Assembly (NCBI GenBank): GCA_903918595.1
Contig: CAIXFB010000301.1
Coordinates: 1-38,561, forward strand
Direction: 5' to 3'
DNA length: 38,561 bases
Source of the DNA: an uncultured Actinomycetes bacterium
GTDB taxonomy: Bacteria; Actinomycetota; Actinomycetes; S36-B12
Below, piece by piece: positions 1 through 10,016 of this stretch (within the stretch, counting starts at the first letter, position 1; each line of letters opens with the position of its first letter). The notes under the pieces are model-generated. The model was given only the letters and a program-made list of their open reading frames with translations, did not search any database and was not told the origin of the DNA. The translations under genes and the position numbers were made by a program.

Positions 1-2
1 CC

Positions 3-1079
3 GTTCTTTTTGTTTCATTCGCATCGACTGCTAACTCTTGGCGTGCCCATGTAACAAATGGTCCATTCGATGCAAATCAATCAGGAGACTGGCTGCTGAA
101 TTATTCGGGTGGCTTTGTGCGGCGCGGTCTTTCCGGCCAACTATTTGAGATTGTTGTCCCGGCGAATGTTTCCATCGTCGCGGCCGTGGGTGTCTTTCAA
201 ATCCTGTTGCTTGCCACCCTTTACATACTCATATCAATACTTTTTATGCGCTCATCGCGCACGACAGCAATCCTGATGCTGTGTTTGTCACCGGCGTTCT
301 TACTATTCCCAGCGATCAATGTCGAAGGGGCTTTTCGAAAAGAAATCATGGCTTTGGTTTCCCTGGCTGTACTGGCGATTGATACCCATAAAGGAATTTC
401 ACGGCCCATTCTCATCACTTCACTGGCAATCTATACATTTGCGGTGTTTTCTCACGAGGCAACAATTGCGGTACTTCCAGGACTACTTTTTCTGATTCAT
501 AGATATGTCCCGGCCGCAAAGTCGTTTGCTGCAAAAATTGCGAACGTATATCTGATTGGGGTTTCGATCGCCGCTGGACTCTTGGCGTTACTTTTCCCGG
601 GAAACAGTGAACAAGTCTCTGCGATCTGTGAGTCATGGGCAGCCCGGGGGATCGGCCCCTGCGACCAAGGCGCTTTGGCGGCTTTGACTGTGTCAACGGG
701 TGAGAGCGTTGAGTTTCTCATCGCTAGTTATTTTCCTGACTATCTTGCTTACGGGGTGGTCATCGCGCTGGCAGTCATCCCCTTGTTCCTAGTGTGTTTT
801 CTGCCTTCACATTGGAAAATCAGCCTTGTCGTACTGATTTTTTTGGCGCCCCTATTCTTCGTTGCTTGGGACTACGGCCGTTGGATCTACATCGGAATTG
901 CCCAACTGTCCATCGTGGCGTTAGCTATGGAAAGCCGAAAAGATCTACCGCGAGCTTTTGCTGTTCCCCTCATTGTGGGGCTGGGATATGTATTGCTCTG
1001 GGGCTTCTCCTGGTACGAGCAGGTGTGGCGAGATGGAGTTGTGGTGCAACTTTTGCAACAGCTTGGAATTATTTCTTAA
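3..1079 (+). CDS. Multi-TM membrane protein of a polysaccharide cluster (EpsG/polymerase-like), 5' end truncated by window edge
   Basis: ORF track starts at 117 (GTG), but the frame is open back to base 3 and reads ...DWLLNYSGGFVRRGLSG, so the real start is upstream of the window. Many hydrophobic segments. Confidence 0.7.
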   Translation, partial: VLFVSFASTANSWRAHVTNGPFDANQSGDWLLNYSGGFVRRGLSGQLFEIVVPANVSIVAAVGVFQILLLATLYILISILFMRSSRTTAILMLCLSPAFLLFPAINVEGAFRKEIMALVSLAVLAIDTHKGISRPILITSLAIYTFAVFSHEATIAVLPGLLFLIHRYVPAAKSFAAKIANVYLIGVSIAAGLLALLFPGNSEQVSAICESWAARGIGPCDQGALAALTVSTGESVEFLIASYFPDYLAYGVVIALAVIPLFLVCFLPSHWKISLVVLIFLAPLFFVAWDYGRWIYIGIAQLSIVALAMESRKDLPRAFAVPLIVGLGYVLLWGFSWYEQVWRDGVVVQLLQQLGIIS

Positions 1080-2320
1080 CCGACCAGCTCAAGAACTTGT
1101 TTGTTCGGTTGTTGACTCCTGTGCAAGGAAACACCTGCCGTGACCACCGCCAATATCAACAGCATGCCTGTAACAGAGGGGCTCATCCACTGATTACGGG
1201 GCTCGGTGATGCCCGTAACAAGATAGGCAGCAATAATTGCCAAAGGGCCTGCAAGACCCCTTCGTGCTGCCAAGATCGCGATAGCCACACCGAGAGCAAT
1301 TGCGGCAAATTGGGTCAGGAATCCAATGAGTCCATATCGAGCCAATTCATCGATGTAGAGGTTGTGTGCGTGACCAAACTCCTGGGTTATCCCACCGCTG
1401 ACGGACACTCCGGAGGAGCCGACCCCCACGATAGGGGATGTCCTCCAAAGCTCGAGAAATGCCGGCCAAAATGCGTTTCTTCCAGTTGCGCCCGCCTGCC
1501 ACATGTACATAAAGACCGCGCCGGCAGCAAGAACTAGGAGACCGCCCACGAAACGAACGCTCTGAGGAACCTTTGCAAAAAAGCCCTCTCGGGCAAACAT
1601 GACGAGTATGACGATTCCCGTTGCAGCGGCGCCTATGGACGCTCGACCGCTTGTGATCAGGAGTGTAAAAACGCCGACGGAAAGAAATACCCAGCTTGAC
1701 TTCGTCCGGTGAGCGATAGCGATAACAATGAGAAAGGCCCCCATCATCGCGGTATCCCCATTGTGACCAAAAGGACCAGGCCACCTGCCTTCTATCCCCA
1801 TAAGGTCATTGAAAGGTAGAAAATATCGGGCTTCATCAAAGTCAATAACAAACTGCGCTTGCGCCTTGATGGCAAGAATTCCCAGCATCTCGAGCACTCG
1901 CGTAACGATGAGGATAAGCGTTACTGCCCAGGCGAAAGCAAAAATCGAGCTCCAGGCATCACGAACTGTAGGTGGCTTCCACCAGATCATGAGCAAAATC
2001 GGCACGTAGAGCAATGCCGTGTAATTAAAGGCATCACCGTGGATGCGATACAAAATCAGGTGAGCCAGCCAAGCGATGGACATCAAGATAAGAAAACTTG
2101 TTAACCAAGCGCCTGCGCGTTCCCTGGCCGGCACTCGTAGCCATGCCATGAAGGACACAGCGAAAACAACAAAAAAAAGCAGGATGTTTGCTGACTGCCC
2201 ACGATAGAGGGGCTCTTCGAACCAGAGGTAGTTTGCGAACTGGGAGAGCACGATCCCTACGGAGAGGACGCTCAGGTAGACAGACGGAAGCTGGGATCGG
2301 GAAAGCTCCGTCGTCTTCAC
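1076..2320 (-). CDS. O-antigen ligase/polymerase (Wzy/WaaL-like) family membrane protein
   Basis: 414 aa, multi-TM. Region GVGSSGVSVSGGITQEFGHAHNLYIDELARYGLIGFLTQFAAI is typical of the O-antigen ligase family (H-N-x-Y...G..G). Confidence 0.8.
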   Translation of the reverse strand: MKTTELSRSQLPSVYLSVLSVGIVLSQFANYLWFEEPLYRGQSANILLFFVVFAVSFMAWLRVPARERAGAWLTSFLILMSIAWLAHLILYRIHGDAFNYTALLYVPILLMIWWKPPTVRDAWSSIFAFAWAVTLILIVTRVLEMLGILAIKAQAQFVIDFDEARYFLPFNDLMGIEGRWPGPFGHNGDTAMMGAFLIVIAIAHRTKSSWVFLSVGVFTLLITSGRASIGAAATGIVILVMFAREGFFAKVPQSVRFVGGLLVLAAGAVFMYMWQAGATGRNAFWPAFLELWRTSPIVGVGSSGVSVSGGITQEFGHAHNLYIDELARYGLIGFLTQFAAIALGVAIAILAARRGLAGPLAIIAAYLVTGITEPRNQWMSPSVTGMLLILAVVTAGVSLHRSQQPNKQVLELVG

Positions 2321-2439
2321 GGCTCTTAGTCTAAGACCCTTCTTCTTTATGTTCTGTGGGCTCTAGGTGCCAAACACTGGTTCTTTCCTTCCCTAGAATG
2401 GATAGGACGCGGTCGGGCAGTTAGCGACCTAAGGGTGAG

Positions 2440-3930
2440 GTGGGGAGGGTTATGGAACCGAGCTTGCCTTTGTCGTATCAGGAGCGTTATCAGTCCTCGA
2501 TAGGAAGCGGCTCAAGCGCATCGGATGGCCCCACTGACCGGATCATGACGCCCTATCGCAGTCGCTTGATAGTGAGCGATTCGGTGATGATCACCGTGGC
2601 TATCGGTATTGGTCTGTTGATCAGTTCCCGACAATCCGAATGGGCAATCGACCCAACCCTGGCAATTTACGGCACACCCTTTTTGATTGGTGTGCTCTGG
2701 CTTGCTCTACTTCTTGTGCGAGGTTCATACAACCGGCGGGTGATCGGTGTGGGTAGCGAAGAGGTGCGTCTTGCGCTTTCGGCCACGCTGATTCTCTTTG
2801 CGATCGTTGCAGGCACCAGCTATTTGATTAGGGCAGATATTTCTAGAGCGTATGCCTTTGTGGCGCTTCCACTTGGATTATTGCTGATCGCAATTTCTCG
2901 ATTTAGTTGGCGGCAGTGGCTCTACCGAAAGAGGCAAGAAGGACAGTTCCTTTCGAGGATTATTGTCATTGGCTCTGATCGAACTGCGCCCCTTCTGGCT
3001 GAAAAACTCGATCAAGAAAGCTTCGCCGGGTACCACGTTGTGGCTCTGATGAATCTTCCGGTCGATTCTCTGTCAACCTCCAAAAATCTTAAGGAGTGGC
3101 TCACTGCCGTAATGGACGCTATCGAAGAACAGGGCGCGTCAGCTGTCGCAATAGACCCGGGTGATGACGCATCATATGACGTGATCCGGCAACTCTCATG
3201 GCGCCTAGAAGGCAGAAATATTGATCTCTTGATTTCTCCGGGTTCACTAGACATTGCCGGACCTCGATTGAGCGTTAGGCCAGCTGCCGGCTTACCCCTT
3301 CTGCACCTTGATGAGGTATCGCTATCCCGTTCTCAACGTGCGATAAAGAGAATGCTTGACGTCACAGGATCTCTCATAGGGATCGCACTGCTCAGTCCGG
3401 TCATGATCAGCTGTGCTCTAGCTGTTCGCTTCACATCACATGGCCCAGTGGTTTATCGGCAAATGCGTGTAGGGCGAGGAGGTGAGATCTTCAGCATGTA
3501 TAAATTCCGAACGATGCGCGATAGGGCGGAACTGGAAATTGAATCCCTTCGAGATCAGCACGATCTCGAAGAGCCCATGTTCAAGTTGATAAACGATCCG
3601 CGGGTGACGCGGGTTGGCGGGTTCCTTCGGCGTTGGTCTCTCGATGAACTTCCCCAGTTATTTAATGTGTTGGGGGGATCGATGAGTTTGGTCGGCCCGC
3701 GCCCGCACCCTCTTGATGATGTTGACAGGTATCAGAGCGAAGCTTTCAGGCGACTTGCGTTGAAACCAGGAATGACTGGGATTTGGCAGGTTGAGGGTAG
3801 ATCCAACCTCACCTGGGATCAGGCACTTCAGATGGATTTGCATTACGTTGAAAAATGGTCACTTGAGTCGGACATTTACCTACTTGCCAAGACAACAAAA
3901 GCGGTTATTAGCAAAAGCGGTGCGGCTTAG
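2440..3930 (+). CDS. Exopolysaccharide polyprenyl-phosphate sugar-1-phosphate transferase (WcaJ/CpsE/WbaP-like), initiating enzyme
   Basis: C-terminal motif KRMLDVTGSLIGIALLSPVM...YRQMRVGRGGEIFSMYKFRTM...RRWSLDELPQLFNVLGGSMSLVGPRPHP...LKPGMTGIWQVEGRS. N-terminal TM and CoA-binding-like region. Start may be ATG 2452. Confidence 0.93.
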   Translation: MGRVMEPSLPLSYQERYQSSIGSGSSASDGPTDRIMTPYRSRLIVSDSVMITVAIGIGLLISSRQSEWAIDPTLAIYGTPFLIGVLWLALLLVRGSYNRRVIGVGSEEVRLALSATLILFAIVAGTSYLIRADISRAYAFVALPLGLLLIAISRFSWRQWLYRKRQEGQFLSRIIVIGSDRTAPLLAEKLDQESFAGYHVVALMNLPVDSLSTSKNLKEWLTAVMDAIEEQGASAVAIDPGDDASYDVIRQLSWRLEGRNIDLLISPGSLDIAGPRLSVRPAAGLPLLHLDEVSLSRSQRAIKRMLDVTGSLIGIALLSPVMISCALAVRFTSHGPVVYRQMRVGRGGEIFSMYKFRTMRDRAELEIESLRDQHDLEEPMFKLINDPRVTRVGGFLRRWSLDELPQLFNVLGGSMSLVGPRPHPLDDVDRYQSEAFRRLALKPGMTGIWQVEGRSNLTWDQALQMDLHYVEKWSLESDIYLLAKTTKAVISKSGAA

Positions 3931-5849
3931 AGACCGAGCAATTCAGCTTGGCTGGCGAATTCAGCGGATTGCGCTCGCACCTCAGCAAAGGTGCCTTGTG
4001 CTGTGATTGCCCCCTTCTCCATGTAGTACAGGCGATCGACTTCTCGCACCGTGGCCAGCCGGTGCGCGATGGTGATCGTGGTGACGTCGCCTTCAAGATC
4101 TCGAAGCGTCGCCACGATTGCTTGCTCGGTCTCGGCATCTAGGGCGCTTGTTGCTTCATCAAGGACTAGCAGGCGGGGCCTGGTATAAAGAGCCCGAGCA
4201 ATCCCCAAGCGCTGGCGTTGCCCGCCGGATAATTTGAACCCTCGTTCGCCAATCCAGGTATTGAGCCCCTCACGCTCTTCATCGAGAAATCCAGCCAGAT
4301 GGGCCCTTCTGAGGGCATCCAGCACGAGTGAATCATCGATCAAATAATCTGGTAGCCCTAAGGCGACATTCTGTTTAACGGTGCCGGCCACCAAGGCCAC
4401 ATTTTGTGGCACATATGCGATACCCCCGGGCCAGCGCTCAATTGCCTCATGCGGGCGTAATCCCCCAATGAGGACCCTTCCGTCATCTGGGCGCAGAACC
4501 CCGAGCACGACATCTGCCAAAGTAGATTTGCCCGCACCCGTAGAGCCCACAAAAGCCGCAGAGCTCCCTGCTGGCACTTCCAGACAGATATCGGCGAGGA
4601 CTGGTTCCCGAGCATCTGAGAAGGTTAGAAAAACGTTCTCGACACGCACTGTGGCTGCGAGATCTGGGTAGCCCTGCTCGATCCGATCGTGAATGTGTTG
4701 AGTCAAGACAACGGCATCTGCTTGAGCTGGTTGGGCGGGTGTGGATTGCAACTGGTCATACATAAAGAACGTGGGCTGCGCCATCACGGCAGCATTGCGA
4801 ATAGTGATGCCCGCACCTTGCAGCCGCAGCATGGAAGGGATAACCCGTGAACCGGCTGCAAGGAAGAGAGCGGTAGTTGTTGCTGCCGCCGACCAGTCTT
4901 TAGTCAGGAACTGCACGATACCGAGCAGCAACACACCTAGGTAAAGGGCTACCTCGAGCACATATTTCGGAAGCTCCATGATGAAGGCGTTTCCAGCACT
5001 CGCACCGGCATATCGGGTGACTACTCCCTCATAACGCGCAACATACAACTCTCGTCGGTTAAGCACCGTTGCCTCGCGGTACGTTGAAAGCGCCTCTGCA
5101 ACAGCACTCAATGTATCTATAGAGGAGTCCTTGATTATGGCGGCATTGCGGGAGGACCAGTGGGTGAGAACCTTGTGTAGAACCAGAACGACGAGTGTGA
5201 AAAATACTGCGCTGACCAATGTCAGGATCGGATCGAAGAAAAGCAAACTGACGCCAATAATGGTGAAAAGGAATACCTCCGAGGCGATGATGATTGCTGA
5301 ACCAAGTAGGGAAACAGTTGCCGCCCCCGCCCCCTGACCAAGGGCGTAGGTGGCCTCTGACGTGGTCCAGCGTTGCACCTCAGACAGCGGCCTTTGCAGA
5401 AATGCTCTAGCCAGCGCGACTGAGAGATCGGCCTGGCGATTTGCTAGGAATCGGGTCATGATGCGTGTCATGACGGCGCTCAAAATCGTCTTCGCAACCA
5501 GAACCGTCACGGCCAGCAATGCAATGGTCACGCTCAATTGAGAGATGCTCAAGTTTTCGAGTCCGAGGAAATTGAGGAGTGACTGAGCCCAATCTGGTAG
5601 AGAGCCGGGGGCAATCCCCGATACTGCCACTGCCGCAACAAGGCCTACCAGCGCAATACCCAACAGGTCGAGCAAACCTAATGAAAGCTGGACGATCGCA
5701 CCGAAGTACAACAGATGCCTTTTACCCTCAGGCAGAAGTTCCGTTCCCTTACGAACTGCCCAGAGAAGGCTTGGCTTACCAAAATCCGCATAATTCAAGC
5801 TTCCATTGCCGGGATTGTCATCACTCAAGACTGGTTCGACCTCTGACAC
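3927..5849 (-). CDS. ABC transporter, fused permease + ATPase (MsbA/PglK-like glycolipid flippase)
   Basis: Walker A GSTGAGKST, signature LSGGQRQRLGIARAL, Walker B LLVLDEATSALD, N-terminal TM domain. Confidence 0.93.
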   Translation of the reverse strand: MSEVEPVLSDDNPGNGSLNYADFGKPSLLWAVRKGTELLPEGKRHLLYFGAIVQLSLGLLDLLGIALVGLVAAVAVSGIAPGSLPDWAQSLLNFLGLENLSISQLSVTIALLAVTVLVAKTILSAVMTRIMTRFLANRQADLSVALARAFLQRPLSEVQRWTTSEATYALGQGAGAATVSLLGSAIIIASEVFLFTIIGVSLLFFDPILTLVSAVFFTLVVLVLHKVLTHWSSRNAAIIKDSSIDTLSAVAEALSTYREATVLNRRELYVARYEGVVTRYAGASAGNAFIMELPKYVLEVALYLGVLLLGIVQFLTKDWSAAATTTALFLAAGSRVIPSMLRLQGAGITIRNAAVMAQPTFFMYDQLQSTPAQPAQADAVVLTQHIHDRIEQGYPDLAATVRVENVFLTFSDAREPVLADICLEVPAGSSAAFVGSTGAGKSTLADVVLGVLRPDDGRVLIGGLRPHEAIERWPGGIAYVPQNVALVAGTVKQNVALGLPDYLIDDSLVLDALRRAHLAGFLDEEREGLNTWIGERGFKLSGGQRQRLGIARALYTRPRLLVLDEATSALDAETEQAIVATLRDLEGDVTTITIAHRLATVREVDRLYYMEKGAITAQGTFAEVRAQSAEFASQAELLGL

Positions 5850-6000
5850 GCCATCACCCTACTACTCGAGGTTTCACCTTCCATGCGATCACGGGTGATG
5901 AAATGACCGAGCTACAAGCAAGTCATAGAGCTGAGGGAATTAGTCGTTATCGTTAGCCTGGCAAGTGGAGGTATCTCTCAACGGGGGACAGGGACACCGA

Positions 6001-7298
6001 ATGCGAACAAGAGGCAGACTTGAAGCCTTGGCTGTAGGTGTAGTTGTTGGCTTGTTGGGGATTGTGCGACTGGTGTTGGGAAACCCCGAAGCACTGACCC
6101 AAGTTCTTTGGGCTGAAGATGGTCTCTTTGCGCTGTGTGTTCGATCATTCGATGCAGTTTCATGCACCATCGAGCCATTCGCCGGCTACTTACTTTTATT
6201 ACCGAGAGTAAGCACCGCACTCGTTTCAGTGCTTCCGATGTCAGTATGGCCTCTTGCCTCTGTGATGTTGGCTCTGATTGTTGCCGGTGCCCCATCAAGT
6301 TCGATCTCCGTTGCGCTACGAGGGTTTGGTCTCTCAATCATCGGATCGGGCGCATCGGCTCTGTGTTCATCCTGATGCCGCTTTCAGGACTTGAAGTGAT
6401 CGGTGTGATCGGGAGTTTGAGTGCACCGCTCCTGATAGCAAGTGCGGTTTTGGTCATTGCCGTTCCTCGCTCTGAAATAAGTCACATTGGTGTTTCGTTT
6501 CTGCTCCTCGTTACGGCTTTTACTATGCCCGCCACTGTAGTTCTTGCACCCTTCATTATTCTCAACTGGTACTGGCAAAGAATCTCCTCACGTATTGCTT
6601 ACTTGTGGTTCGCAGCTTTGTCAGTGGGTCTAGCTCTGCAGGCATTGGTGGTTTTAACTGCTGAAAACAGCCGCAACATGAATATTTCAGTTGTATCGGT
6701 GGGTGACTGGGCCCGAGGAATGGTCGCCAGCATTTTGACCGTGATACCTGGCCTCGAACTAGGAGAGGTTTCCCTTACACCATTCACCACGCTCCGCCCA
6801 TCACCTTACCTAGCATGGCTTGTGGTGGTTTCATTAATTCTATTCGCCCAATTCGGGATCCTTCGCGGTCGAGTCGAGCAGAGCGGCCACCAAGTGCGAC
6901 CTTCTGTTGCCGCTCAGCTGGTTTCAGTTGCCCTTGCAACCGCATTGGTGCCGTGTGTGAGTGGCACATTCAGCTTCCGGTATTTCGTCGCACCGTTAGC
7001 ACTTCTGTTGATCTCATTAATCGTGTTGATTGATGCAAGGGTTGGGCAACTTGCGAGGTGGAAGGTTGCTCTTGGAGTTCTACTTCTTGTTTGCTTGTGG
7101 TACCCAGCTTTTGCCGCGAGTGAACTTCGCTCATCTCCTGCACCAGCGTGGTCAGATGAGCTCGCTCGTGCAGCACAAGAGTGTCGAGTAGAAGGAGTCA
7201 CATCTGTTGAACTCGCAATGACTCCCGCGTGGCCACCGGATGGAACGATGTGGACCCTACTTAACGAACCTGTGCTTGACTGCGGCCTGAGTGACTGA
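6001..7298 (+). pseudogene. Multi-TM membrane protein (GT-C/EpsG-like), disrupted by an apparent frameshift near 6361
   Basis: Frame 1 reads MRTRGRLEALAVGVVV...GSGASALCSS* (stop about 6375). A different frame continues LMPLSGLEVIGVIGSLSAP... to 7298. Inserting one base near 6361-6364 would join them. Confidence 0.6.
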
Positions 7299-7303
7299 CT
7301 ATG

Positions 7304-7468
7304 GCTTTGTGGCAAATGAAGGGTTGATGAGTTCGAGTTGCGTGGCGCAGCCGCCAATCCAATCTACTTCGCGATCTTCGATGATTCCCGGGATTAGAGC
7401 AGGACCATCACGCCATGCTGACTCTCGCTCCACAATGCTTGCGCTCAGATCCAACGTTGAGCCAACAG
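7304..7468 (-). pseudogene. C-terminal CDS remnant of unknown gene, truncated at IS end
   Basis: Minus-strand open frame GSTLDLSASIVERESAWRDGPALIPGIIEDREVDWIGGCATQLELINPSFATKP* abuts the IS left end. Family not recognised. Confidence 0.3.
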
Positions 7469-7507
7469 GGACTGCCCCCGCTTTAGTTACGTCGCGGGGT
7501 TGAGGGT

Positions 7508-8380
7508 TCAGGCCGCGAGTGCGGCCTGTGTGTGGATGGTCTCAAACTCGATCGGGGTGAGTTTGCCGAGGCCTCGTTGGCGCCTGCGGTGGTGGTAGGT
7601 CCGTTCGATCCAGGTGATGATCGCGAGGCGGAGTTCCTCGCGCGTTGTCCACTGTCACCGGTTGAGGACGTTCTTTTGCAGGAGCGCGAAGAAGGACTCC
7701 ATTGCGTCGTTGTCTCCGGCTTATGCGACGCGGCCCATGGATCCGACCAGTCCGTTGTTGCGCAGGGTCATGGAGAACTTCTTGGACCTGAACTGGCCGC
7801 CTCTGTCGCTATGAACGATCGTGCCGGCTGGGCGGCCCCGCAGCATGATCGCCATCCGCAGCGCCTCGACGGCCAGTTCCGAGGTCATCCGTGAGTCGAT
7901 CGCGTATCCGACGATGCGCCTAGAGGCGCAGTCCTTGATCGCGCAGAGGCAGATCTTGCCCTCGAGCTTCCAATGCTCGGTGATGTCGAGAAGCCACTTC
8001 ACGTTCACCGTCTCAGCGGTGAAGTCGCGCATCACATGATCGTCATGCACCGCAGGCCCGGCCTTCTTCCCCGAGCCGCGGCGCTTGATGATGGTGGAGG
8101 AAATCCCCTGAAACGAACACACCCGTTGGACACGGTTCTCGCCAACGTGAAGGCCCTTCGCATGGATCAGCTCATCAGCGATGAGCCGGTATCCGAACTC
8201 TGGGTCATCAGCGTGGACGCCCATGGTGGCGTTGATCAGATGTGCGTCATCCCAGTCCCGCTGGGACACCGGGCTCCGGCGCCAGTCGTAATACGCCGTC
8301 GTAGAAAACACCAGCACCCGACACGACACCGTGATCGGGATTCCCTCGAAAGCGAGATCACCGACGAGGGGATACATCAT
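7508..8380 (-). pseudogene. IS3-family transposase OrfB (DDE integrase core) with two in-frame stops
   Basis: MYPLVGDLAFEGIPITVSCRVL...WLLDITEHWKLEGKICLCAIKDCASRRIVGYAIDSRM...IVHSDRGGQFRS...GSMGRVA*AGDNDAMESFFALLQKNVLNR*QWTTREELRLAIITWIERTYHHRRRQRGLGKLTPIEFETIHTQAALAA*. Stops TAA 7721-7723 and TGA 7655-7657. Confidence 0.85.
7510..7527. terminator. Perfect 7-bp hairpin at 3' end of IS transposase gene
   Basis: AGGCCGC-GAGT-GCGGCCT overlaps the OrfB stop codon. Terminator role is inferred; no U tract. Confidence 0.3.
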
Positions 8381-8661
8381 TTTGGGTTCACGCCCCGTTC
8401 CAGGTACACCGCCGCTCGACGCAAAACCTCGTTCTCCTGCTCCAGCAGGCGGATCCGCTTGTTGGCCTCACGCAGCTCCGCCGACTCGCCCTGCTTCACC
8501 CCGGGGCGGGGACATTCTTCAATATCGTCCATCTTCAGCCACCGCTAAAGGCACGACTCCGAGACGCCGAAATCACGGGCGACTTGAGACATCGGTGCAT
8601 CGGACTGTCGGGCAACCGCGACGACATCGCGGCGGAACTCAATCGGAAACGCTTTCGGCAT
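8377..8661 (-). pseudogene. IS3-family transposase OrfA with internal amber stop
   Basis: MPKAFPIEFRRDVVAVARQSDAPMSQVARDFGVSESCL*RWLKMDDIEECPRPGVKQGESAELREANKRIRLLEQENEVLRRAAVYLERGVNPK*. TAG at 8545-8547. Confidence 0.85.
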
Positions 8662-8730
8662 GACAGACATCCTTCCAGCGAGGACAAATCTTCACAGGCT
8701 AGGAGGGAACCAAACTCGGGGCAGTCCCAA

Positions 8731-8935
8731 ATATTTCTTCATGCGCTTGTTGTATCTGCGAAAGTGATCGATTCTTTCAACGAACTTCCTATACAAAGCG
8801 TTGTGGGCCGGCATGAGCACAATCAAATTCCCCCCTAGGTCGAGTGATTCCGCGGGGGAATGCAAGTGCCATCGGTTGTTCTTCACGCACCGCAAATTGC
8901 CAAGACAACGAACTACTTCGAAAAAAATGGATAAT
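8731..8935 (-). pseudogene. Internal fragment of class I SAM-dependent methyltransferase, cut by IS
   Basis: FEVVRCLGNLRCVKNNRWHLHSPAESLDLGGNLIVLMPAHNALYRKFVERIDHFRRYNKRMKKYL resembles the methyltransferase pattern LxPGGxLVxLVPAHxALYxxxDxxIGHxRRYxxxxL. Confidence 0.5.
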
Positions 8936-8958
8936 TAACTTAAGTAGTGATAACAAGG

Positions 8959-9867
8959 TCAGGCGCGACCAAGAGTGATCCAGTTTGGGGGTAATAAATC
9001 TCGTTCGTTGAAGTTTGGGTCATCCAGCCAAGGTCTAGGGCAGATCACCATTCTGTCCTCATTATCTCCGATCCACGCAGACCACCAGCTAAAACTGCTA
9101 TTTGCAGTGATGAGGTTATGTGCGGAGCTCATCAGAAGCAGTGACTCCAACGGGGAACTTTCGGAAGGAGGCTCAATAAATTGGATTAAACTTGGGGTTA
9201 ATTGCAAAGCAGCCATACTTTTGGCAGCTTCGATGTCATCCGAAAAAACTAACAGAGGGCCGGAGTTTACATTCAGACGTAGCAGCCGGAGTGCGCGTGA
9301 GTAATAGTCATCCTGCGCTAGCCCCATATTTGATAGCCCAACGTAATTACCTCGTCGAACATGAATTGCAGACCAAACAGGGAGAGCATTCAGAGCGTCA
9401 AAGGTTTCAAGAAACCAGTGTGATGGATTTACTGGATTACGAACTTCTTCTCGTATAGCGGCAGCATGACGATCAAAGTACAGGTGTGATTGAAAGTAGC
9501 CGCGTATTGTTGTTCCGTCCGGAATCTTATTTATTCGAGTATCGAATACAGTGGATTCCTCTATCGCATAATTTTGGGACCCGAATCTTGGCTTCATACC
9601 TATTCGCCTGAAGCCACGCCGACTCCAGTCGGATCCCCGCCGAATCAATTCCTTCGGAAACCGGGCTGACTCTGAGATTGACAACTGACTGTGAAAAGTC
9701 TGGAGCTCAAAATTATGCCATTCGTAATTTCTAAAGTTTCGCAGATCAACCTGTAGATCAGTATTGAGATCAATTGCTCTAGCGCGGCCTGTGGCATATA
9801 CAAAGAGCTGATTTCCTAAGCCTCCGAGTGGTTCAATATAGATTGTCACTTCCGAATTAACCTCCAT
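8959..9867 (-). CDS. GT11-family alpha-1,2-fucosyltransferase-like glycosyltransferase (fucosyl or colitosyl)
   Basis: GGLGNQLFVYATGRARA, IHVRRGNYV, LVFSDDIEAAKSM, SSAHNLITANSSFSWWSAWIGDNEDRMVICPRPWLDD: hallmark GT11 motifs. Confidence 0.92.
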   Translation of the reverse strand: MEVNSEVTIYIEPLGGLGNQLFVYATGRARAIDLNTDLQVDLRNFRNYEWHNFELQTFHSQLSISESARFPKELIRRGSDWSRRGFRRIGMKPRFGSQNYAIEESTVFDTRINKIPDGTTIRGYFQSHLYFDRHAAAIREEVRNPVNPSHWFLETFDALNALPVWSAIHVRRGNYVGLSNMGLAQDDYYSRALRLLRLNVNSGPLLVFSDDIEAAKSMAALQLTPSLIQFIEPPSESSPLESLLLMSSAHNLITANSSFSWWSAWIGDNEDRMVICPRPWLDDPNFNERDLLPPNWITLGRA

Positions 9868-10016
9868 TCAAACAATTAGGGTTCGTCGGACAAACTTTAT
9901 CGCTTACCTCGAAAGTTAATCAGATTGCGCTCACTGCATGGATCCAATACTGTAGGTTTCTCCAAAAGCAATATCAAAGTCTCTCAGTAGACCTCTAATT
10001 TAGACTCTACCCGATC

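Larger units (their letters stand above)
7468..8728 (-). mobile_element. Degenerate IS3-family insertion sequence
   Basis: OrfA/OrfB organisation on minus strand. Imperfect terminal inverted repeats GGGACTGCCCC... at 7468 and its reverse complement ...GGGGCAGTCCC ending 8728. GC-richer than flanks. Confidence 0.85.

Noticed and set aside
794-1537. 247-aa plus-strand ORF
   Set aside because: Overlaps two better-supported membrane genes in other frames; composition (Cys/His/Arg-rich) is typical of a spurious antisense ORF.
7532-8663. Plus-strand ORFs 7532-7894, 7973-8548 and 8331-8663
   Set aside because: Antisense to the recognisable IS3 transposase; high-GC shadow ORFs.
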